From the NCBI GenBank assembly GCA_036733925.1, contig DAIMZO010000001.1, forward strand, positions 77,506 to 141,505: a DNA stretch of 64,000 nucleotides, in the 5' to 3' direction. Below the pieces are notes generated by a model that saw only the letters and a program-made list of their open reading frames with translations, did not search any database and was not told the origin of the DNA. Position numbers and translations under genes: made by a program. This DNA is from UBA2897 sp036733925 (lineage in GTDB: Bacteria; Bacillota; Negativicutes; Selenomonadales; Selenomonadaceae). Shown in pieces: positions 18,305 to 27,488 of this stretch; the first letter of the stretch is position 1, and the number at the start of each line of letters is the position of its first letter.

Positions 18305-18871
18305 ATGGCAAAGCCAATGCCGATTGGTGTGGATGATTTTGCAGAGGCACGCAAGAATTATTATTTTGTCGATAAGACGAAGTTTATCCGGGAGTTATGG
18401 CCGAACCATGCAAAGGTGATTTTGATGGATCTTCTCGCAAAATATACGGGAAAGTCCGTTGTGCTTCTCCTCGATGAGTATGACGCACCAATCCAGTCGG
18501 CGTGGGAACGTGGCTATTATGTGCAGGCCATCGATTTCGTGCGCGTCATGCTGACGGGAGCGCTGAAAACGAATCGGTCGCTGGATTTCGCGGTATTGAC
18601 GGGCATTTTGCGCATCGCGAAGGAAAGCATCTTCAGCAATCTGAACAATCTGCAGGTGTCTACGCTGCTGAATGAGACCTATGCGGAAGCCATGGGCTTT
18701 ACGGAGGAAGAAGTTCGGCGCATTGCCGTGGCGTATCATGCGGAGGACAAGCTGCCGGAAATTCGGCACTGGTACGATGGATACCGTTTCGCCGGAAGGG
18801 AAATCTACAACCCGTGGTCCTCCGTGAACTGCATGAGGGAAGGGGAGGTTTTTTGTTACGCGATTGCTTGA
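18305..18871 (+). pseudogene. AAA-ATPase-like/PD-(D/E)XK protein, copy 1, internally deleted and truncated
   Basis: The 188-residue frame begins MAKPMPIGVDDF like the intact copy at 21536. It jumps after HAKV to LLAKYTGKSVVLLLDEYD, losing ~130 residues including the Walker A region (RPRRFGKT). Walker B-like LLDEYD and the NLNNLQVSTLL and WYDGYRFAGREIYNPWS segments remain. After NPWSSVN the homology stops, the C-terminal nuclease domain is missing, and the frame runs into sequence (CMREGEVFCYAIA) that elsewhere is the intergenic leader of an epimerase gene (23261-23306). Two deletions therefore explain it. A functional product is unlikely. Confidence 0.85.
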
Positions 18872-19935
18872 GAAGCTCGGTCATCGAGGAGGATATGATG
18901 CGCCTCTACGCGCGCGGTGGGCTGGGGCGCGAGCTGTTCGGACGGACGGTACTCGTGACGGGGGCGACGGGGATGCTCGCGTCGTATCTCGTCTACTATC
19001 TGCTATGGCTCAATGAGCGGCAGCAGGCGGGCATCCGCATCCTGGCGCTCGTGCGCAGTGCGGTGAAGGCGAAGCAGCGTTTTGGCGTGTACGTGCAGCG
19101 AGAGTATTTCCATCTCGTGACACAAGATGTCTGCGCGCCGCTTTCTATTGCGGGACCCATCGACTATATCATCCATGCGGCGAGCCTCGCGAGCCCGCAG
19201 TATTACGGGCCGAGTCCGGTGGAGGTGTCCGCGCCGAATGTGCTCGGGACGTATTATCTCCTGCAGCTCGCGCGGGAGAAATCGGTCAAGGGGTTCCTGT
19301 ATTTTAGTACCGGGGATGTCTACGGGAAGATGCCGGACGATGCGGGCCATTTCTCCGAAACGCAGATCGGCGTCATGGATCCGCTGGACGCGCATAGCTG
19401 CTATGGCGAGAGCAAGCGCATGGGCGAGAACTGGTGCGCATCGTTCGCACGGGAATACGGCGTGCCGACGCGCATGGTGCGCATCGCGCATACCTACGGC
19501 CCGACCATGGATGTGGAGCGCGATCCCCGCGTCTTCGCGTCCTTCATGAAATGTCTGCTCGAGAAGCGCGACATCGTCATGCTCAGCGACGGCACGGCCA
19601 AGCGGCCCTTCTGCTATATCGCCGACGCCGTGGCCGCGTTCCTGCTGATCCTGCTCAAAGGAGAGGACGGGCAGACCTATAACATGAGTAACGAGCAAGC
19701 ATTCCTCAGCATCGGCGAGCTTGCGGATATCCTCGTGTCCCTAGAACCGGAGCAGCATCTTCATGTTATCCGCAAGCAACGTTCTGCAGAGGATGCCTAT
19801 ATGGAGAATACTTCCAATCGCGAAAACTGCCCTTCGTCTGAGAAACTTCGAAAGCTGGGATGGTCGTGCGCCTACGATGCGCGGCGCGGCTTTTCCCAAG
19901 TACTTCGGTATTTTCGAGAGGAGGGTGCACATTGA
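18853..19935 (+). CDS. NAD-dependent epimerase/dehydratase (sugar nucleotide)
   Basis: 360-residue extended SDR related to UDP-glucuronate decarboxylase and dTDP-glucose dehydratase-like proteins of glycan loci. NAD motif TGATGMLASY, HAASLASPQYY, YFSTGDVYG and catalytic YGESK are present, then RIAHTYGPTMD and a C-terminal LGWSCAYDARRGFSQVLRYF. Start is probably TTG 18853 (leader shared with the second copy); ATG 18898 with GAGGAGG is an alternative that loses the conserved VIEED segment. The stop overlaps the start of the acyltransferase fragment. A broken copy lies at 23288. The sugar substrate is unknown. Confidence 0.85.
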   Translation: MLRDCLRSSVIEEDMMRLYARGGLGRELFGRTVLVTGATGMLASYLVYYLLWLNERQQAGIRILALVRSAVKAKQRFGVYVQREYFHLVTQDVCAPLSIAGPIDYIIHAASLASPQYYGPSPVEVSAPNVLGTYYLLQLAREKSVKGFLYFSTGDVYGKMPDDAGHFSETQIGVMDPLDAHSCYGESKRMGENWCASFAREYGVPTRMVRIAHTYGPTMDVERDPRVFASFMKCLLEKRDIVMLSDGTAKRPFCYIADAVAAFLLILLKGEDGQTYNMSNEQAFLSIGELADILVSLEPEQHLHVIRKQRSAEDAYMENTSNRENCPSSEKLRKLGWSCAYDARRGFSQVLRYFREEGAH

Positions 19936-20357
19936 AGAAGCAGAGAAACGGAACGATTGATTTTTTACGTTTTGTCTTTGCGGTTGGCATCGTATTCGGG
20001 CATGCGGATAAGATCTGGCTAGGGATCCCGAATGGATGGATTGGCGTCGAGTTCTTCTTCCTGGTCAGCGGCTGGCTCATGTGCAACAAGGCCGTTCGGG
20101 TGGAGGAGCCCGTTACCATTGGGATGATGAAGGCGTTTATCCGGCGTAAGCTGGGCGGGTTCTATCCGGAGGCAGTTGTCGCACGTGTCCTCGGGAGGGG
20201 GAGCATATGTATACCTTCCTTCTATACAACGTTGCGGCAGGCGGTATCGGCCTCGGCGCATGTCGTACTGGATGCCTTGATGCTGCAGGTCGTTGTCGCA
20301 AGACCCAGCAATCCAGGCGCGGTCATGTGGTATATTCCGGAGCTCTATCCGTTCTGA
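19932..20357 (+). pseudogene. Acyltransferase_3 (OafA/NolL-like) membrane acyltransferase, truncated
   Basis: 141 residues from TTG 19932 (GGAGGG upstream). The N-terminus KKQRNGTIDFLRFVFAVGIV and GVEFFFLVSGWLM are characteristic of the family, including the His of FGHAD. Full-length members have ~330-400 residues and ten membrane helices; this one stops soon after MWYIPELYPF. The stretch after FIRRKLGGFYPEA loses family character, so an internal frameshift or deletion is likely. It was probably an O-acetyltransferase coupled to the preceding epimerase gene and is now nonfunctional. Confidence 0.7.
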
Positions 20358-20372
20358 TTTTAGAATAGACAC

Positions 20373-20401
20373 TTGTCTTTTTTAACGGTTTGCATTATAA
20401 T
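20373..20401 (+). promoter_or_regulatory. Sigma70-type promoter of the Rpn-like gene
   Basis: TTGTCT, 17 bases, TATAAT, ending 26 bases before the start codon at 20428. Good match in sequence and spacing. Confidence 0.7.
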
Positions 20402-20427
20402 AGAGTAAGAGAAGAGAGGTGCGGGGG

Positions 20428-21276
20428 ATGAAGGCGAAGCGGACGTTCAAGGACTCTCTGTTCCGGTATATGTTCAACAACAAAAAGCGGTTGGCGGATC
20501 TTTACGAGCCTTTGACTGGGCGGGCAAGTAGCCCAAGTGAAATCAAGATCACGACGCTGCGGGGCGTGTTCATGAGCGACATTAAGAACGATATCAGCTT
20601 CCGCATCGGGAACCGATTCATCATCCTGATGGAGCATCAGAGCACGTGGAACCCGAACATGGCCCTGCGGATGCTCTGGTATATCGCGAAGCTCTACCAC
20701 CGGCAGGTCGGCAAGGGATTCGTGTACCATTCGAGCCTCGTCAAGATTCCTGCGCCGGAGTTCTACGTGTTCTACAATGGCCGGAAAGAGGAACCGCCGT
20801 TCCAGAAACTGCGTCTGTCCGACGCGTTCGAGGGCGGGAGCGATGCACTCGAGCTCGTGGTGAACTGCTGCAACATCAACTACTCGGAGCAGAATGACTT
20901 GCTGAACCGGTGCTACGCGCTGCGGTGCTACAGCATCTTCGTGCAAAAGACGCGCGAGTTCAACACGAAAAATCACGACTTGAAGAAGGCGATCCGCATG
21001 GCAATTGCGTATTGCAAAGAACACGACTTGATGAAAGAATTCTTTGAAGAAAACGAAAATGAGGTGCTGGATATGGTGAATTTCAACTGGGATCAGAACC
21101 GTGCCATCGAAGTCGCCAAAGAAGAAGGTATAGCCGAAGGAGAAGCGAGAGGAGAAGCGAAGGGAATGAGAAAAATCTTGGCCGCTCTTGTGAAGGATGG
21201 CATCCTGACATTGAAAGATGCCGCTAAACGGGCCGGGGTATCGGAGGAAGCGTTCCGCAAGATGGCAGCTCTTTAA
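20428..21276 (+). CDS. Rpn family recombination-promoting nuclease/putative transposase
   Basis: 282 residues. The N-terminal KRTFKDSLFRYMF, then SDIKNDISFRIGNRFIILMEHQS (PD-(D/E)XK-type core) and NMALRMLWYIAKLY match the Rpn/transposase_31 family, whose characterised members are DNA endonucleases that raise RecA-independent recombination. The C-terminus has a charged repeat (EGIAEGEARGEAKG) and a short helix-turn-helix-like end. ATG 20428 was chosen over GTG 20419. It has its own promoter and terminator. Its presence within a duplicated and deleted stretch may be related to the local rearrangements, but that is correlation only. Confidence 0.85.
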   Translation: MKAKRTFKDSLFRYMFNNKKRLADLYEPLTGRASSPSEIKITTLRGVFMSDIKNDISFRIGNRFIILMEHQSTWNPNMALRMLWYIAKLYHRQVGKGFVYHSSLVKIPAPEFYVFYNGRKEEPPFQKLRLSDAFEGGSDALELVVNCCNINYSEQNDLLNRCYALRCYSIFVQKTREFNTKNHDLKKAIRMAIAYCKEHDLMKEFFEENENEVLDMVNFNWDQNRAIEVAKEEGIAEGEARGEAKGMRKILAALVKDGILTLKDAAKRAGVSEEAFRKMAAL

Positions 21277-21331
21277 GTTTGTTCTTGCGGAGGGATGAAG
21301 ACGGCATTATATTGAGATAGGTTGCCTATCC

Positions 21332-21384
21332 AATCCAGCCAAGGGGCACTGCACAAATCCCGTGCGGTGCCCCTTGGCTGGATT
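21332..21384 (+). terminator. Strong intrinsic terminator after the Rpn-like gene
   Basis: A 23-bp stem (arms 21332-21354 and 21362-21384) with a single G-U pair and a 7-base loop, followed by AAATTTT. The long GC-rich stem suggests efficient, possibly bidirectional termination. The rest of 21385-21535 is an AT-rich leader for the next gene with no further feature I can name. Confidence 0.8.
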
Positions 21385-21535
21385 AAATTTTACGTAAATA
21401 CTGGCACTTAGATAATATTAGATGATAGTTGGAGTCGAGTATGCTATACTTGACTTAAAGGAGCACGGTTTCATCCGTGTTTTCTCGGATGGATATTTCA
21501 GCAAGGGACGTTTTGATAGAAGGCGAGGGATAGGG

Positions 21536-23203
21536 ATGGCAAAGCCGATGCCGATTGGCGTGGATGATTTTGCGGAGGCACGCAGGAAGTATTATTTCGT
21601 CGATAAGACGAAATTTATTTCTGAGCTTTGGCAGCAGCATGGGGCGGCGACGCTGATCACGCGGCCGCGGCGGTTCGGCAAGACGATGACGCTTTCGATG
21701 CTGAAGTATTTCTTCAGCGAGGAGAACGCGGCGGAGAACCGGAAGCTGTTCGACGGGCTCGAGGTGTCAAAGGACGCGGCGGTCATGGCCGAGCAGGGCA
21801 GGCGACCCGTCCTGTTCCTGACGCTCAAGGAATGGAAATTCTTTGACTGGGAAACAATGCAGACAGGTATCCGTGAATACCTGCAGATCTTGTTTTCAAA
21901 GTATGCCTTCCTGCTGAAATCCGATTGTCTGACAGAGGTTGAACAGGCGGCATTTCAGGAAATCCTGGATAACCGGGCTTCTTTGACGAGACAGATGGCG
22001 GCATTGGGGCTTTTGCTGCATGGCATGGCATCGTACTATAAGAAGCGCGTCGTATTTCTGCTCGATGAATACGATGTGCCTGTGCAATATGCTTGGGAGA
22101 ACGGGTATTATAAGCAGGCGGTTTCTTTTATGCGCGTGTTCTTGACCACAGTACTGAAAACGAATCCGGATCTGGATTTTGCTGTGTTGACGGGAGTCTT
22201 GCGCATCGCGAAGGAAAGTATCTTCAGTGATCTGAACAATCTGCAGGTATCCACGTTGTTGAATGCGACTTATGCCGAAGCTATGGGATTCACGGAGAAA
22301 GAAGTCCGGAGTATCGCCGAGGCGTATCATGCGGAGGATAAGCTGCCAGAGATCAAGCATTGGTATGATGGATATCGTTTTGCTGGCAGAGAAATCTACA
22401 ACCCGTGGTCGGTGGTGAATTATTTCGCGAATGGTTGCAAGCCAGGGTACTATTGGCTGAATACATCGGGCAATAGCATCGTGCACGAATTGGTGAAGCA
22501 TGCGGATGTCCGCACGCAGCAGAAGCTGCTGACGGTCATGAATGGCGGTACGATAAGTGCGACGTTGAAAGAGGGCCTGATTTACGACGATATCGCAAAG
22601 GATCAGGATGCGCTCTATACGATGCTGCTGACGACCGGCTATCTGACCGCAACGCAGAGCCAGCTATCTCCCTTTGGTTATGAAGCGCAGCTCCGCATCC
22701 CGAACTATGAGATCACGTCGGTCTATCGGAACGAGATCGTGCAACGCTTTCAGCCTGGCATACAGATCTCGGATTTAGCAATATTGATGCGCGCCCTGTG
22801 TGAAGGCGATGCAGGGACGGTGCAAAGAGGTCTGTCCGATTATCTCGAGATCCTCGCGAGTTCGTTTGATACGGCTGCGCGCGAGGCGTTCTATCACGGC
22901 TTTGTCCTCGGCATGACGGCATTCCTCGTGCCGGAGTACGACGTGCGCTCGAACCGGGAGAGCGGCGTCGGCCGCTACGATATCGCGGTATTCCCGAAAG
23001 AGAAGGGGAAGGCGGGGCTGATCCTCGAGTTCAAGACCGCGGAGAATGAGGATCAGCTCGAGCAGAAGGCGACGGAGGCCATCGAGCAGATCGAATCGCG
23101 CGATTACCGCGCTGAATTCCGCGCGCAGGGCGTCGAGACGGTCTATGCCTACGGAATCGCCTTCTGCGGGAAACAGGTTACCGTCAAATTGCAAGGACTA
23201 TAA
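21536..23203 (+). CDS. AAA-ATPase-like/PD-(D/E)XK nuclease superfamily protein, copy 2 (intact)
   Basis: 555 residues and the only copy here without a visible lesion. The N-terminal AAA-ATPase-like domain (PF09820 type) has MAKPMPIGVDDF, YFVDKTKF, Walker A-like ITRPRRFGKT (near residue 42) and Walker B VVFLLDEYD (near 172). The C-terminal domain (PF08011 type) has RYDIAVFPKEK...LILEFKTAE, the D...ExK core of PD-(D/E)XK nucleases, and ends YGIAFCGKQVTVKL. The biological role of this family is not established; many gut anaerobes carry multiple paralogues. ATG 21536 follows GAGGGATAGG. Confidence 0.85.
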   Translation: MAKPMPIGVDDFAEARRKYYFVDKTKFISELWQQHGAATLITRPRRFGKTMTLSMLKYFFSEENAAENRKLFDGLEVSKDAAVMAEQGRRPVLFLTLKEWKFFDWETMQTGIREYLQILFSKYAFLLKSDCLTEVEQAAFQEILDNRASLTRQMAALGLLLHGMASYYKKRVVFLLDEYDVPVQYAWENGYYKQAVSFMRVFLTTVLKTNPDLDFAVLTGVLRIAKESIFSDLNNLQVSTLLNATYAEAMGFTEKEVRSIAEAYHAEDKLPEIKHWYDGYRFAGREIYNPWSVVNYFANGCKPGYYWLNTSGNSIVHELVKHADVRTQQKLLTVMNGGTISATLKEGLIYDDIAKDQDALYTMLLTTGYLTATQSQLSPFGYEAQLRIPNYEITSVYRNEIVQRFQPGIQISDLAILMRALCEGDAGTVQRGLSDYLEILASSFDTAAREAFYHGFVLGMTAFLVPEYDVRSNRESGVGRYDIAVFPKEKGKAGLILEFKTAENEDQLEQKATEAIEQIESRDYRAEFRAQGVETVYAYGIAFCGKQVTVKLQGL

Positions 23204-23287
23204 GCCGATTTTGCGCAGGTGGCAGTCAATGAGGGAATACAGAAATCTGTCGGAATTCCGTGAGCTGCATGAGGGAAGGGGCGTTTT

Positions 23288-23904
23288 TTGTTACGCGATT
23301 GCTTGAGAAGCTCGGTCATCGAGGAAGATATGACACGCCTCTACGCGCGCGGCGGGCTGGGACGCGCGCTTTTTGGGCGGACGGTGCTCGTGACGGGGGC
23401 GACGGGGATGCTCGCGTCGTATCTCGTCTACTATCTGCTCTGGCTCAACGAGCGGCAGCGGGCAGGCATCCGCATCCTCGCGCTTGTGCGCAGTGAGGCG
23501 AAGGCGGCAAAACGCTTTGGCGCGTATGTGCAAAAGGAGTATTTTCATATCCTGACGCAGGATGTCTGCGCGCCGTTGTCCCTGGCGGAGCCTGTGGACT
23601 ACATCATCCATGCGGCGAGCCTCGCGAGTCCGCAGTACTACGGGCCGAATCCCGTCGAGGTCGCGGCGCCGAATGTGCTCGGGACCTAGTGCCGGAACGA
23701 CATCTCAAAGTCATACGTCAGCAGCGGACTGGCGAATATATGGAGAATCCGCTCAACCGCGGTAATCGTCCGAGCACTGAAAAACTCATCGCCCTCGGCT
23801 GGCAGCCGGAGTACAGCGCGAGGGAAGGATTTACACAGGTATTGAGATACTTCGATGAAGAAGCGCATAGCGGACACGGATGGGTAAATCATGGCCTTCT
23901 TTGA
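23288..23904 (+). pseudogene. NAD-dependent epimerase/dehydratase, second copy, internally deleted
   Basis: The first 133 residues (TTG 23288 to the stop at 23689) nearly match the intact enzyme at 18853, through TGATGMLASY and HAASLASPQYY to NVLGT. The sequence then jumps to the C-terminal part in another frame (PERHLKVIRQQR ... GFTQVLRYFDEE, 23689-23904). About 170 central residues, including the catalytic Tyr-Lys, are lost and the frame is broken. Its leader (from about 23262) is the sequence fused to the 3' end of AAA-ATPase-like copy 1. Confidence 0.88.
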
Positions 23905-23964
23905 GTTATAAGGAATAGAATATAAGAGGATTCCGAGAAAATATCGTCGAGAAGACTGAATATT

Positions 23965-23985
23965 GAGCCGTGAGGGCTCTTTTTT
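23965..23985 (+). terminator. Intrinsic terminator after the broken epimerase
   Basis: GAGCC/GGCTC 5-bp stem, loop GTGAG, followed by TTTTTT. Related to the hairpin at 18166-18185. Confidence 0.65.
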
Positions 23986-24003
23986 CTGCTCTCTGCAGCG
24001 GAT

Positions 24004-24033
24004 TTTCATTCGATTCGCGGAATATGATAAAAT
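24004..24033 (+). promoter_or_regulatory. Putative promoter of AAA-ATPase-like copy 3
   Basis: TTTCAT, 18 bases, TAAAAT within GGAATATGATAAAAT. The same -10 context occurs at 18219-18232 and, slightly changed, before ftsE (25872-25885). Confidence 0.4.
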
Positions 24034-24105
24034 AGAGTAAAGGACTTCAGATACGGAAAAAAGCTTACGTAAGATACTGCTGATACGGAAAGGGGCGGTG
24101 GGGGT

Positions 24106-25763
24106 ATGGCAAAGCCGATGCCGATTGGCGTGGATGATTTTGCGGAAGCACGCATTATTATTTTGTGGATAAGACGAAGTTTATCCGGGAGTTATGGCCG
24201 AACCATGCAAAGGTGACGCTCATCACGCGGCCGCGGCGATTCGGCAAGACGATGACGCTTTCGATGCTGAAGTATTTCTTCAGCGAGGAGAACGCGGCGG
24301 AGAACCGGAAGCTGTTCGACGGGCTCGCGGTGTCGGAGGATGCGGCGGTCATGGCTGAGCAGGGCAAACGCCCTGTTCTGTTCTTGACGTTGAAAGAGTG
24401 GAAATATGATAGCTGGGAATTGATGCAGCAGGGCATAACGGTTCAGTTGGCAAAGTTGTTTCAAGCGTATCAGGAAATGTTTGCTGACCTTCCTGAATTT
24501 GAAAAACAGGAGTTTGACCGTATTTATCGCGGCGAGGCGAATCTGGCGCAGGAGATGGATGCACTGCCCCTGCTTATGCGTTTGCTGGGAAAAAAGAAGG
24601 GAAAGCCGGTTGTCCTGTTGCTGGATGAATACGACGTGCCGATTCAATGCGCGTTCGAGCACGGCTATTATGAGCAGGCGGTCGGCTTCATGCGGGTGTT
24701 CCTGACTGGCGCTTTGAAGACGAATCCGTCGCTCGACTTCGCGGTGCTGACCGGTGTTCTGCGCGTGGCGAAGGAGAGCATTTTCAGCGATCTCAACAAT
24801 CTGCGCGTGTCGACGCTGCTCAATGCGCTTTACCCGGATATCATGGGGTTCACCGGTGCGGAGGTTGCAGAGATTGCCGAGGCCTATGGCGTCAGCGAGA
24901 AGATGCCGGAAATCCGGAAATGGTATGATGGCTACCGCGTCGGTGACGTGGAACTCTACAACCCGTGGTCGGTCGTGAATTATTTCGCGAGCGGATGTCA
25001 ACCGAGATTCTACTGGTTGAATACGTCGGGCAATGGAATCATCAAGGAGATGGTTGCGCATGCAGAGGCGTGGACTATCGAGAAGCTGCGCAAGGTCTTG
25101 GGTGGCGTCCCAATCCGGGCCATGCTCCGGGAAGGCATCATATACGCGGATATCTACGATGACAAGGACGCCCTGTACACGATGCTGCTCACGACGGGCT
25201 ACCTCACGATGCAGGACGCGGTGCCGACCGATTTCGGCCTTGACGCCAGCTTAGCAATCCCAAACCGGGAGATTATGTCGGTCTACCGCAATGAGATCGT
25301 CGGGCGCTTCCAGAAAGGCATGCAGATTTCGGATCTGCGTATTCTGATGCAGGCTTTCCTGGAGGGTGATGCAGCGACGGTGCAAGACGGTCTCAGCGAG
25401 TACCTCGAGATTCTCGCGAGTTCGTTTGATACGGCTGCGAGGGAGTCGTTCTATCACGGCTTTGTTCTCGGCATGACGGCATTCCTCGTGCCGGAATACG
25501 ATGTGCGTTCGAACCGGGAGAGCGGCGTCGGCCACTACGATATCGCGGTGTTTCCGAAGGAGAAGGGGAAGGCGGGGTTGATCCTCGAATTCAAGACTGC
25601 GGAGACAGAGGGTCTGCTCGGACAGAAAGCCGGCGAGGCCATCGAGCAGATCGAATCGCGCGATTACCGCGCTGAGTTCCGCGCGCAGGGCGTCGAGACG
25701 GTCTATGCCTACGGAATAGCCTTTTGCGGAAAGCAGGTTTCCGTACAGATGCGGAGGCTTTGA
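24106..25763 (+). pseudogene. AAA-ATPase-like/PD-(D/E)XK protein, copy 3, 5' frameshift
   Basis: ATG 24106 opens MAKPMPIGVDDFAEAR in the family's usual way. Compared with copy 1, four bases (AGAA) are missing after GCACGCA, so the N-terminal frame breaks near 24147. The remaining 532-residue frame (GTG 24165 to 25763) is intact, with ITRPRRFGKT, VVLLLDEYD, WYDGYRVGDVELYNPWS, YDIAVFPKEK, LILEFKTAE and the C-terminal YGIAFCGKQV. The protein could still be made from GTG 24165 without its first ~20 residues, so silencing is not certain. A sequencing error is another possibility. Confidence 0.8.
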
Positions 25764-25823
25764 GCAAGCGGCGGTCATCTGCGTGCGGATAGACTGGAAG
25801 CAATGGATTTTTATATGGCAGCG

Positions 25824-25857
25824 GCCGGGCGGCCCTCGGGGAGGGACCCGGCTTTTT
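25824..25857 (+). terminator. Intrinsic terminator upstream of ftsE
   Basis: GCCGGG/CCCGGC outer stem enclosing CCCTC/GAGGG, followed by TTTTT. It separates the AAA-ATPase-like gene from ftsEX. Its T-run overlaps the -35 region of the ftsE promoter. Confidence 0.8.
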
Positions 25858-25885
25858 GCATTGTTCGCCTCGGATATGATAAAAT
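25856..25885 (+). promoter_or_regulatory. Putative ftsE promoter
   Basis: TTGCAT, 18 bases, TAAAAT, 36 bases before the ftsE start. Confidence 0.5.
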
Positions 25886-25921
25886 AAAGTGTTTATCGGA
25901 ATAGGAATGGAGGATGGCCGG

Positions 25922-26591
<670 letters not shown>

Positions 26592-26608
<17 letters not shown>

Positions 26609-27485
26609 GACGGCGGAGTACTTCATCACGGAGGTCGCGCATTCGCTGAAACGCAATAGCTGGATGTCGCTCGCGTCCATCGGTACGGTCGCCGTGTCGC
26701 TGTTCGTGTTCGGCGTGTTCATGCTCCTCGTCGTGAACGTGAACCGCATGGCGGATATGCTCGAGTCGCAGGTGCAGATCTCGGTCTACCTCGAGGACGG
26801 CCTGAAGACGGCAGACAAGGATGGGCTCGAGGCGGATATCCGCAAGATGCAGGGCATTGAATCCGTGAAATACGTGGACAAGGACGAGGCGAAGGCGCGG
26901 CTCTCCGAGCGGCTCGGCGACCAGAAATACCTGCTCGACGCGCTCGGCGACCAGAACCCGCTGCCGGATTCGTTCGAGATCACGGTGACAGAGCCGGATC
27001 TCGTCGAGACCGCCGCGCAGGCGATTTCGCACGACGATGGCGTCGAGAGCGTGAAGTACGGGCAGGACGTCGTGCAGCACCTCTTTGACATCACGCGGCT
27101 CATGCGGATCTTCGGCGTCGCGCTGATGCTGCTGCTCGCGGGCGCGACGGTCTTCATCATCTCGAATACGATACGGCTGACGGTGTTCGCGCGGCGCAAG
27201 GAAATCGCGATCATGAAATACGTCGGCGCGACGGACTGGTTCATCCGCTGGCCGTTCCTGCTTGAGGGCGTGGTGCTCGGCTTCATCGGCGGCGTGCTTG
27301 CGGCGGTGGCGCTGCGCAGCTTCTACGCGGCGATGGCGGCGAAGATCTACAGCACGCTGACGTTCTTCCCGCTGATGCCGCAGTACCCGTTCATGAATAT
27401 CGCGACGGTCTGCATCCTGCTTTCGGGCATGGTCATCGGCGCGATTGGCAGTACGATTTCCCTGAAGCGTTTCTTGAAGGTGTAA
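26592..27485 (+). CDS. ftsX: Cell division permease FtsX
   Basis: 297 residues, four predicted membrane helices: one N-terminal (SLASIGTVAVSLFVFGVFML) and three C-terminal starting near LMRIFGVALMLLLAG. Between helices 1 and 2 is the extracytoplasmic loop (ISVYLEDGLK ... YGQDVV) that contacts the hydrolase activator. Start ATG 26592 overlaps the ftsE end; ATG 26598 is possible. Partner of FtsE. Confidence 0.95.
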
Positions 27486-27488
27486 GAT

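Noticed and set aside
21332..21384. Attachment site or transposon end
   Set aside because: The long inverted repeat has a 7-base loop followed by a T-rich stretch directly after a gene, best read as a terminator; no duplicate of it was seen elsewhere.
18125..25870. Prophage or integrative element
   Set aside because: No integrase, structural phage genes, conjugation genes or attachment repeats were seen; the content is duplicated AAA-ATPase-like and epimerase genes.
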